In this document: piece by piece, positions 45,514 to 54,883 of the stretch
How positions within the stretch are numbered: the first letter of the stretch is position 1
Layout: every line of letters begins with the position of its first letter
Source: Synaphobranchus kaupii
Lineage: Eukaryota > Chordata > Actinopteri > Anguilliformes > Synaphobranchidae
Direction: 5' to 3'
Length of the DNA stretch: 64,000 bases
Assembly: GCA_029718625.1 (NCBI GenBank)
Contig: CM056378.1
Coordinates: forward strand, 63,263,027 to 63,327,026
Translations under genes and position numbers: made by a program
The notes under the pieces: model-generated
The model's database searches: none
Seen by the model: only the letters and a program-made list of their open reading frames with translations
Told to the model about the DNA's origin: nothing

Positions 45514-48500
45514 GGCAGGTGCTTGCTGTTGCAGGTTTAGCAGCTTTACCTTGTTACAGTTTTAGCAGGTGCTTGCTGTTGCATGTTTAGCATCTTTACC
45601 TTGTTACAGTTTTAGCAGGTGCTCCCTGTTGCAGGTTTAGCAGCTTTACCTTGTTACAGTTTTAGCAGGTGCTCCCTGTTGCAGGTTTAGCAGCTGTACC
45701 TTGTTACAGTTTTAGCAGGTGCTCCCTGTTGCAGGTTTAGCAGCTTTACCTTATTACAGTTTTAGCAGGTGCTTGCTGTTGCAGGTTTAGCAGCTGTACC
45801 TTATTACAGTTTTAGCAGGTGCTCCCTGTTGCAGGTTTAGCAGCTGTACCTTATTACAGTTTTAGCAGGTGCTTGCTGTTGCAGGTTTAGCAGTTGTACC
45901 TTGTTATAGTTTTAGCAGGTGCTTGCTGTTGCAGGTTTAGCAGCTTTACCTTGTTACAGTTTTAGCAGGTGCTCCCTGTTGCAGGTTTAGCAGCTGTACC
46001 TTATTACAGTTTTAGCAGGTGCTCCCTGTTGCAGGTTTAGCAGCTTTACCTTGTTACAGTTTTAGCAGGTGCTCCCTGTTGCAGGTTTAGCAGCTGTACC
46101 TTGTTACAGTTTTAGCAGGTGCTCCCTGTTGCAGGTTTAGCAGCTGTACCTTATTACAGTTTTAGCAGGTGCTCCCTGTTGCAGGTTTAGCAGCTGTACC
46201 TTATTACAGTTTTAGCAGGTGCTTGCTGTTGCAGGTTTAGCAGCTTTACCTTGTTACAGTTTTAGCAGGTGCTCCCTGTTGCAGGTTTAGCAGCTGTACC
46301 TTATTACAGTTTTAGCAGGTGCTCCCTGTTGCAGGTTTAGCAGCTGTACCTTATTACAGTTTTAGCAGGTGCTTGCTGTTGCAGGTTTAGCAGCTGTACC
46401 TTATTACAGTTTTAGCAGGTGCTCCCTGTTGCAGGTTTAGCAGCTGTACCTTATTACAGTTTTAGCAGGTGCTCCCTGTTGCAGGTTTAGCAGCTGTACC
46501 TTATTACAGTTTTAGCAGGTGCTTGCTGTTGCAGGTTTAGCAGCTTTACCTTGTTACAGTTTTAGCAGGTGCTCCCTGTTGCAGGTTTAGCAGCTGTACC
46601 TTGTTACAGTTTTAGCAGGTGCTCCCTGTTGCAGGTTTAGCAGCTGTACCTTATTACAGTTTTAGCAGGTGCTCCCTGTTGCAGGTTTAGCAGCTGTACC
46701 TTATTACAGTTTTAGCAGGTGCTTGCTGTTGCAGGTTTAGCAGCTTTACCTTGTTACAGTTTTAGCAGGTGCTCCCTGTTGCAGGTTTAGCAGCTGTACC
46801 TTATTACAGTTTTAGCAGGTGCTCCCTGTTGCAGGTTTAGCAGCTGTACCTTATTACAGTTTTAGCAGGTGCTTGCTGTTGCAGGTTTAGCAGCTGTACC
46901 TTATTACAGTTTTAGCAGGTGCTCCCTGTTGCAGGTTTAGCAGCTGTACCTTATTACAGTTTTAGCAGGTGCTCCCTGTTGCAGGTTTAGCAGCTGTACC
47001 TTATTACAGTTTTAGCAGGTGCTTGCTGTTGCAGGTTTAGCAGCTTTACCTTGTTACAGTTTTAGCAGGTGCTCCCTGTTGCAGGTTTAGCAGCTGTACC
47101 TTATTACAGTTTTAGCAGGTGCTCCCTGTTGCAGGTTTAGCAGCTGTACCTTATTACAGTTTTAGCAGGTGCTTGCTGTTGCAGGTTTAGCAGCTTTACC
47201 TTGTTACAGTTTTAGCAGGTGCTCCCTGTTGCAGGTTTAGCAGCTGTACCTTATTACAGTTTTAGCAGGTGCTTGCTGTTGCAGGTTTAGCAGCTGTACC
47301 TTATTACAGTTTTAGCAGATGCTCCCTGTTGCAGGTTTAGCAGCTGTACCTTATTACAGTTTTAGTAGGTGCTTGCTGTTGCAGGTTTAGCAGCTTTACC
47401 TTGTTACAGTTTTAGCAGGTGCTTGCTGTTGCATGTTTAGCAGCTTTACCTTGTTACAGTTTTAGCAGGTGCTTGCTATTGCATGTTTAGCAGCTTTACC
47501 TTGTTACAGTTTTAGCAGGTGCTCCCTGTTGCAGGTTTAGCAGCTTTACCTTGTTACAGTTTTAGCAGGTGCTCCCTGTTGCAGGTTTAGCAGCTGTACC
47601 TTATTACAGTTTTAGCAGGTGCTCCCTGTTGCAGGTTTAGCAGCTGTACCTTATTACAGTTTTAGCAGGTGCTTGCTGTTGCAGGTTTAGCAGCTGTACC
47701 TTATTACAGTTTTAGCAGGTGTTCCCTGTTGCAGGTTTAGCAGCTGTACCTTATTACAGTTTTAGCAGGTGCTCCCTGTTGCAGGTTTAGCAGCTGTACC
47801 TTATTACAGTTTTAGCAGGTGCTCCCTGTTGCAGGTTTAGCAGCTTTACCTTGTTACAGTTTTAGCAGGTGCTTGCTGTTGCAGGTTTAGCAGCTGTACC
47901 TTATTACAGTTTTAGCAGGTGCTCCCTGTTGCAGGTTTAGCAGCTGTACCTTATTACAGTTTTAGCAGGTGCTCCCTGTTGCAGGTTTAGCAGCTTTACC
48001 TTATTACAGTTTTAGCAGGTGCTTGCTGTTGCAGGTTTAGCAGCTGTACCTTATTACAGTTATAGCAGGTGCTCCCTGTTGCAGGTTTAGCAGCTGTACC
48101 TTATTACAGTTTTAGCAGGTGCTCCCTGTTGCAGGTTTAGCAGCTGTACCTTATTACAGTTCTAGTAGGTGCTTGCTGTTGCAGGTTTAGCAGTTGTACC
48201 TTGTTACAGTTTTAGCAGGTGCTTGCTGTTGCAGGTTTAGCAGCTTTACCTTGTTACAGTTTTAGCAGGTGCTCCCTGTTGCAGGTTTAGCAGCTGTACC
48301 ATGTTAGTGTTAGCAGTTGTACCTTGTTACAGTTTTAGCAGGTGCTTGCTGTTGCAGGTTTAGCAGCTTTACCTTGTTACAGTTTTAGCAGGTGCTCCCT
48401 GTTGCAGGTTTAGCAGCTGTACATTATTAGTTTTAGCAGGTGCTCCCTGTTGCAGGTTTAGCAGCTGTACCTTATTACAGTTTTAGCAGGTGCTTGCTGT

Positions 48501-50880
48501 TGCAGGTTTAGCAGCTGTACCTTGTTACAGTTTTAGCAGGTGCTCCCTGTTGCAGGTTTAGCAGCTGTACCTTATTACAGTTTTAGCAGGTGCTTGCTGT
48601 TGCAGGTTTAGCAGCTGTACCTTATTACAGTTTTAGCAGGTGCTCCCTGTTGCAGGTTTAGCAGCTGTACCTTATTACAGTTTTAGCAGGTGCTCCCTGT
48701 TGCAGGTTTAGCAGCTGTACCTTATTACAGTTTTAGCAGGTGTTCCCTGTTGCAGGTTTAGCAGCTGTACCTTGTTACAGTTTTAGCAGGTGCTCCCTGT
48801 TGCAGGTTTAGCAGCTTTACCTTATTACAGTTTTAGCAGGTGCTTGCTGTTGCAGGTTTAGCAGCTGTACCTTATTACAGTTTTAGCAGGTGCTCCCTGT
48901 TGCAGGTTTAGCAGCTGTACCTTATTACAGTTTTAGCAGGTGCTCCCTGTTGCAGGTTTAGCAGCTGTACCTTATTACAGTTTTAGCAGGTGCTCCCTGT
49001 TGCAGGTTTAGCAGCTGTACCTTATTACAGTTTTAGCAGGTGCTCCCTGTTGCAGGTTTAGCAGCTGTACCTTATTACAGTTTTAGCAGGTGCTCCCTGT
49101 TGCAGGTTTAGCAGCTGTACCTTATTACAGTTTTAGCAGGTGCTCCCTGTTGCAGGTTTAGCAGCTTTACCTTATTACAGTTTTAGCAGGTGCTTGCTGT
49201 TGCAGGTTTAGCAGCTGTACCTTATTACAGTTTTAGCAGGTGCTCCCTGTTGCAGGTTTAGCAGCTGTACCTTATTACAGTTTTAGCAGGTGCTCCCTGT
49301 TGCAGGTTTAGCAGCTGTACCTTATTACAGTTTTAGTAGGTGCTTGCTGTTGCAGGTTTAGCAGTTGTACCTTGTTACAGTTTAGCAGGTGCTTGCTGTT
49401 GCAGGTTTAGCAGCTTTACCTTGTTACAGTTTTAGCAGGTGCTCCCTGTTGCAGGTTTAGCAGCTGTACCTTGTTACAGTTTTAGCAGGTGCTCCCTGTT
49501 GCAGGTTTAGCAGCTGTACCTTGTTACAGTTTTAGCAGGTGCTTGCTGTTGCAGGTTTAGCAGGTGCTTGCTGTTGCAGGTTTAGCAGCTTTACCTTGTT
49601 ACAGTTTTAGCAGGTGCTTGCTGTTGCAGGTTTAGCAGCTGTACCTTGTTACAGTTTTAGCAGGTGCTCCCTGTTGCAGGTTTAGCAGCTGTACCATGTT
49701 AGTGTTAGCAGCTGTACCTTGTTACAGTTTTAGCAGGTCCTCCCTGTTGCAGGTTTAGCAGCTGTACCTTATTACAGTTTTAGCAGGTGCTCCCTGTTGT
49801 AGGTTTAGCAGCTGTACCTTATTACAGTTTTAGCAGGTGCTTGCTGTTGCAGGTTTAGCAGGTGCTTGCTGTTGCAGGTTTAGCAGCTTTACCTTGTTAC
49901 AGTTTTAGCAGGTGCTTGCTGTTGCAGGTTTAGCAGCTGTACCTTGTTACAGTTTTAGCAGGTGCTCCCCGTTGCAGGTTTAGCCGCTGTACCTTGTTAC
50001 AGTTTTAGCAGGTGCTCCCTGTTGCAGGTTTAGCAGCTGTACCTTATTACAGTTTTAGCAGGTGCTTGCTGTTGCAGGTTTAGCAGCTGTACCTTGTTAC
50101 AGTTTTAGCAGGTGCTCCCTGTTGCAGGTTTAGCAGCTGTACCTTATTACAGTTTTAGCAGGTGCTTGCTGTTGCAGGTTTAGCAGCTGTACCTTATTAC
50201 AGTTTTAGCAGGTGCTCCCTGTTGTCGGTTTAGCAGCTGTACCTTGTTACAGTTTTAGCAGGTGCTCCCTGTTGCAGGTTTAGCAGCTGTACCTTATTAC
50301 AGTTTTAGCAGGTGCTTGCTGTTGCAGGTTTAGCAGGTGCTTGCTGTTGCAGGTTTAGCAGCTTTACCTTGTTACAGTTTTAGCAGGTGCTTGCTGTTGC
50401 AGGTTTAGCAGCTGTACCTTGTTACAGTTTTAGCAGGTGCTCCCTGTTGCAGGTTTAGCAGCTGTACCTTGTTACAGTTTTAGCAGGTGCTCCCTGTTGC
50501 AGGTTTAGCAGCTGTACCTTATTACAGTTTTAGCAGGTGCTCGCTGTTGCAGGTTTAGCAGCTGTACCTTGTTACAGTTTTAGCAGGTGCTCCCTGTTGC
50601 AGGTTTAGCAGATGTACCTTATTACAGTTTTAGCAGGTGCTTGCTGTTGCAGGTTTAGCAGCTTTACCTTGTTACAATTTTAGCAGGTGCTCACTGTTTT
50701 GGGTTTAGCAGGTTTACCTTTTTACAGTTTTAGCAGGTGCTCGCTGTTGCAGGTTTAGCAGCTGTACCTTATTAGTTTTAGCAGGTGCTCACTGTTGCAG
50801 GTTTAGCAGCTGTACCTTGTTACAGTTTTAGCAGGTGCTCCCTGTTGCAGGTTTAGCAGCTGTACCATGTTAGTGTTAGC
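45514..50880. repeat. 50-bp minisatellite, about 105-110 copies
   Basis: Tandem array of a 50-bp unit made of two diverged 25-bp halves: ttttagcaggtgctccctgt plus tgcag, then gtttagcagctgtacctt plus attacag. Two main variants alternate, with gcttgctg or gctccctg in the first half and gctttaccttgtt or gctgtaccttatt in the second. This gives higher-order blocks. A few units are shortened (for example at 48300 and 49690) or contain an extra 24-bp piece (49555, 49855, 50330). Copy number is estimated from length and could be collapsed or expanded in assembly. Confidence 0.97.
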
Positions 50881-51104
50881 AGTTGTATCTTGTTGCAGTT
50901 TTAGCAGCTGTTTCTTGTTGCAGTTTTAGCAGCCGTTTCTTGTAGCAGTTTTAGCAGCTGTTTCTTGTTGCAGTTTGAGCAACTGTTCCACATTGCAGTT
51001 TTAGCGGATTTACTTGGTTGCAGTTTTAGCAGTTGTACCTTGTTGGAGTTTTATCACCTGTATCTTGTTGCAGGTTTAGGAATTGTACCTTGTTGCAGTT
51101 TTCC
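50881..51104. repeat. Monomeric 25-bp repeats at array edge
   Basis: About nine 25-bp units (ttttagcagctgtttcttgt plus tgcag and variants), increasingly diverged towards the FKBP exon and running into its last codons. They look like the ancestral form from which the 50-bp dimer arose. Confidence 0.85.
51083..51094 (-). promoter_or_regulatory. Splice donor of the FKBP exon, inside repeat edge
   Basis: On the minus strand the exon ends AACAAG and the intron begins gtacaatt. The array units downstream in the intron repeat AACAAGGTACAG or AATAAGGTACAG, which are donor look-alikes. Confidence 0.7.
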
Positions 51105-51274
51105 ACAGCCTGTGAGTACTCTCGCAGCCGTAGGTGGCAGAGCGCCAGGTTGAGCTGTGCCACCAGGAGCAAGGCGTGGACTGATTGCTGCTGCTCCGGT
51201 CTCAGACCACACTCCATCTCTAGCAGGGTCACGATGCGTTGGTACTGGAGCACCGCCTGGGGGAACCGTCCTGC
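51089..51274 (-). CDS. FKBP4/FKBP5-type immunophilin, single TPR exon
   Basis: A 186-bp exon (62 codons, phase 0) on the minus strand, preceded by the acceptor tgtgtgcag and ended by a donor AACAAG then gtacaa. The peptide runs AGRFPQAVLQYQRIVTLLEM, then ECGLRPEQQQ, then LNLALCHLRLREYSQAVENC and NK. This is the first TPR hairpin of the large FK506-binding immunophilins, which bind the EEVD tail of Hsp90 and help steroid receptor maturation. The LLEMECGL and LREYSQAVENCNK patterns resemble FKBP5 and FKBP4; I cannot separate the paralogues. No other exon of the gene was found in the window, so its introns must be large or this is an isolated duplicate. It sits between two minisatellites. Confidence 0.85.
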
Positions 51275-51285
51275 CTGCACACAGG

Positions 51286-51690
51286 CACACCACAACATTA
51301 CAGTACATTGTAGTACAGTCCCACACATTACTCCCCCACCACAACATTACCAGTACACTGCAGTGCAGTCGCACACATTACTCCCTCACCAGAACATTAC
51401 CACATTACACTGCAGTACAGTCCCACACATTACTCCCTCACCCCAACATTACAGTACACTGCAGTGCAGTCGCACACATTACTCCTTCACCAGAACATTA
51501 CCACATTACACTTTAATCCAGTCGCACATTACTCCTTCACCAGAACATTACCACATTACACTGCAGTGTAGTCCCACACATTACTCCCTCACCAGAACAT
51601 TACAGTACACTGCAGTGCAGTCGGACACATTACTCCTTCACCAGAACATTACCACATTACACTGCAGTACAGTCCCACACATTCTTTCTC
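51286..51690. repeat. Second minisatellite, ~50-bp unit, 8 copies
   Basis: Units of 49-52 bp with the core cacacattactccctcacca followed by gaacattaccacattacac and tgcagtacagtc. It lies in the intron on the acceptor side of the FKBP exon and is unrelated in sequence to the array on the other side. Confidence 0.92.
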
Positions 51691-51876
51691 TCTGGAGCCG
51701 TGGAATATTGCCACAGCTCAGGGCTCTGAGTCGAGTTGATTTAGTGCTGAGAGTTGGGTAGTAGGCGACTGTAGGTACAGTACTTTTAACCGTTAGCAGT
51801 AGTAGTAATAATCACTTTGGAATGAGCTGGGCGATTATCTAATTCAGAAAAATGTGTGCAATATTGTTAGATCGGA
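51691..51876. mobile_element. hAT A fragment, inverted relative to 32215-32405
   Basis: Sequence such as gagttgggtagtaggcgact and ataatcactttggaatgagc is the reverse complement of the left subterminal part of hAT A near 32215-32405, with about 10-15 percent divergence by eye. No termini are present. Confidence 0.75.
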
Positions 51877-52386
51877 GCAGCTCATTTTGCACAACACTGG
51901 TGCACAACTTGCACAACACTGGTGTAAGAAGTTAGGAAGCCTCCGATAGGGTTTGTTAAAGCAATAATCCTCTAACAAAGGTAGACCAGTATTTTGTTTT
52001 GGTATCCTCTTGTTTAGCGGAAGTCTGTAACAAGGGAAGACAAGGTATACCCTCTTGTGTTCAGCACAAGGGAAGACTGGTGTTAACCTCCATTTAAGAT
52101 GGGGAAGCCTTTGTTTGGCGCAGGGAAAGGTGATCCAAATAAAGGTGGATTTAGTGGTGATTCCGACCACTCTGAAAGGGGGTCGAGGTACGACCTCTTG
52201 TTTAGCATTGTCTGTAACAAGGGAAGATGAAGTATCCCTCTTGTGTTCAGCAAAAGGGAAGACTGGTGTTAACCTCCATTTTAGGATATGCTTTGCGAAA
52301 GAAAGACACAGGGATGATACTTTGTGTTATGAGGCGATATTTTGAAAAAAAACAAACAAAGATTGATCTGGAATCAGAGAGTGGGG
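51877..52386. repeat. Non-coding with a ~95-bp direct repeat
   Basis: Blocks 52006-52100 and 52194-52287 (both with cctcttgtttagc, tgtctgtaacaagggaag or close variant, and agactggtgttaacctccat) are diverged direct repeats about 188 bp apart. They could be retroviral leader or LTR sequence. No gene seen. Confidence 0.65.
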
Positions 52387-52411
52387 GTTTGTTCCACACA
52401 GCGATCCACAG
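52387..52411 (-). repeat. Inverted fragment of the ERV LTR
   Basis: The reverse complement matches 54801-54825 of the 3' LTR at 24 of 25 positions, including the polyadenylation region. Its extent beyond this core is uncertain. Confidence 0.6.
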
Positions 52412-52770
52412 GAGGGGACAGAGCAGGGCCAGTGAAGGGAGAGGAGCCCCGAGGAAGAACCAGTGGCAATAGGCGCTGGCGGCCACCCGAGGGGTGAAAA
52501 CTCAACATTCACCGGCCCTCCTCCTTACACCACTCCCTGAGGGAGAGAACAGGGGAATGTGGGAGGGGGAGTTTTCTGTGTCTGTGGTGTGTGTATGTGT
52601 TTCTCCCACAGGCCCAGTGTCCAGTGTGCCTGCTGTAACTGCTGTTGGATGTGCCTGGTGGAAGAAATGCCTCAGTAACCTGTCCCTCGCCAGACAACAT
52701 CTGGGAAACCGGCTGGCTCTTTGCTACTATCCCTAAGGAGCACCTCATCGTAGACCATCCTCCTCTCACC

Positions 52771-54543
52771 ATGAGCTTGCTGCTGGTGTTGCTTTCCTAC
52801 ATGTACCGTCTGCCCCTCACAGACGGCAGATGGACCCAGTGTTCTCCACCGGAAACGTTGATGAGATCACCATCATCACCAACAGTCACACGAGTAGTGA
52901 ATATCTCCCAGGCAGCAGGCCTGCCTTGTGACCCAATTAATTGCTATATGTGCAAGGCCGACATTGTCTGCACAGTATGGCATAGAGCTCATGACAATCA
53001 ACTAACACCAGTAGCAATGGCTTTTGGCAACGGGACCGTAGTTCCCTTGAAGAGAACTATGAACAATACTTTCAGCTGATCTATGTCTGCGGGATGTAAG
53101 CTGGAAATTCCACGGGTTGGCCTCCGTGATGCAGGTACTTATTATTGCCAGAAAAATCAGGCCAAACTAAAGACTACTCCTGATGTCATTTTGTATGTGA
53201 ACAATGATGAGCACAAGGGTATGAGACCCTTTCCACTTATTTCATCGATGTCTACTCCCAAGGCGACGCCACAACCTCCAAAATTTAACCCTAGGGCTAA
53301 TGTGTTCAAAACTATGTTTGACTACACACGTTCCTTGTTGTTTCCAAATCAGAGTGTTTGTGTACCACATTCAGTTAGCGTGGGTGCTGGTATTTCCTGG
53401 GTTGCACACCCAGTTTCACAATGTGATACATATGCCGTTTTGAAACTGAATACAAAAAGTTCTGTAGATGTATGTATAATATGGCTATTCCTCCCCTCAC
53501 TCAATGTTGCATACCAGGCTTAACTTGTAATCAAGTTAATTTGCCTTCTTTTAATCTGTCAGATGTCATTGTCCCTACCATGTTTTCGTGGTGCTTAGAA
53601 CAAAACGGGGCATCCCCACCAATGGGAGTGATACCCCACACTGCTTGTCAAAATATCTACGCTATAGACAATGACAAAATCTACCATTGCGTAGGGCCCT
53701 ATCGCCGCCTCATGACCCGGCAATATTCCACTCCCCTCTCATCTCATGACTCACCCAAACACTGTGTAAATGAAGAGAATGGTTGGGTGTTACTACTAGG
53801 ATTAAATAAGTTTTGCCGCATTCCAGCTCCACCAAGAACCCATTAGCTATGTGGTACAACTGTGTGGCCTGAGTTACCGGCTCAATTCACTGGAACTTGT
53901 ACCCTAGTATATATGTACCCCGCCATGCGTCCATCTCATGTGCCGATTCAGTCCCACATCCCTCTCCTTTCCATGGGAAATGAAGATGATCATTCCGGTT
54001 GTGTGCAAAGTTTTACATGTGAGCAAACCTTTTGGTCACGTGCCTTAGGAGCTCTTATACCCAGTTATGGAGTTATGCAGGCTCTAGACCAGGTACGATC
54101 ACTATCTCATTATGTTGAACAATTGGCAAATGACACAACTATGGCTTTGGGAAATGTATCTTTGGCGTTGTCGTCACATAGACTAATGATCCTTCAAAAT
54201 AGGGTAGCCTTGGACTATATCCTCTCCTCACAAGGAGGCACCTGTACCATCATAGGCCCTGAATGCTGTTCAGATGTAGTAGATCCGAAAGATAAACAAC
54301 TCATTGAGGATATGGATCACTTGTGTCAACAAATTTCAGGCATGAACAAAGATAATACCTCATTGTTAGGAGGATTTGTGGGCCCCTTCTGGAGTAACAT
54401 TTGAAATTGTCATAATATTTTTTTTGTCACTGTTACTATTAATAGCAAGCTTCACATCACTTTTGAAATGTATATGCTACAGATTACATGATGCTACAAA
54501 TGCCAAACACTTACATATGTGTGATGAACTGTTTTTTTTGTGA
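52771..54543 (+). pseudogene. Retroviral env with Ig-V-like surface region, inactivated
   Basis: Proposed start ATG 52771 (context caccatga) begins a hydrophobic signal-like stretch. The surface part (about 52890-53145) looks like an Ig V domain: a Cys after an ISQAAGLP strand, a VWHRA tryptophan, and RVGLRDAGTYYCQ with the D-x-G-x-Y-x-C signature. It also has a CYMC motif. The transmembrane part has a fusion-peptide-like region near 54040, the LQNRVALDY block near 54190, and C-x6-CC at 54243-54269. A membrane anchor is encoded around 54405-54500. Breaks: stop at 53077-53079, a frameshift near 53470, a stop at 53844-53846, and a further frame change near 54400 before the anchor. The few lesions suggest modest age. 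In the family, Env mediates receptor binding and fusion; this copy cannot make a full protein. Confidence 0.75.
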
Positions 54544-54563
54544 CCCTCTCTTATGGGAGGGTC

Positions 54564-54573
54564 AAAGGGGGAT
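54564..54573 (+). promoter_or_regulatory. Polypurine tract of the ERV
   Basis: caaagggggat immediately upstream of the LTR start TGATGAATTG, where plus-strand DNA synthesis is primed in retroviruses. Confidence 0.65.
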
Positions 54574-54883
54574 TGATGAATTGTGTATGCTGTCTGTTGT
54601 AAAATGCATTCTGTAATTGTACTGTGCCACCTTGATGAGATCATCTGCATCACGGAATGAGTGAGTTGATCAGACGCTATCGTTTCCTGACTTTGATTAC
54701 TGGTGCTTTGTCAACACCACAAAGGCTCATACACTGCTCATCTATTCCTATGTATATATTCAGGTGAGAGATCCTCACTTTAGACTCTTTTACCAACTCG
54801 CTGTGGATCGCTGTGTGGAATAAACTTTCATTCCTGGTCGGACTGCTCAGTCTCCTGGTCATCTCTTTGGGAAAAAGCTAGCA
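54574..54883 (+). repeat. 3' LTR of the ERV
   Basis: Begins TGATGAATTGTG after the polypurine tract and ends near gctagca (about 310 bp). An AATAAA signal sits at 54819-54824. Only one copy is present in this orientation, so the ends are inferred from TG…CA and spacing. Confidence 0.65.

Larger units (their letters stand above)
52600..54883 (+). mobile_element. Endogenous retrovirus remnant: env and 3' LTR
   Basis: A partial provirus with an env region, polypurine tract and one LTR. No gag, protease, reverse transcriptase or integrase of this element lies upstream, and there is no plus-strand 5' LTR. The left boundary is uncertain. The CX6CC transmembrane subunit places the env with gammaretrovirus-type envelopes. 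An ancient relic carried in the host genome. Confidence 0.75.

Noticed and set aside
45514..50880. CRISPR-like regular array
   Set aside because: The units are contiguous with no unique spacers, in a fish genome, with dimeric internal structure. It is a minisatellite.
51033..51761. 242-codon plus-strand open frame rich in HYCSTVPH-like repeats
   Set aside because: It reads through the second minisatellite and antisense to the FKBP exon; the peptide repeats only reflect the DNA repeat.
52645..52770. Upstream continuation of env before ATG 52771
   Set aside because: The frame is open, but the signal-like segment and good start context at 52771 make the upstream part more likely leader.
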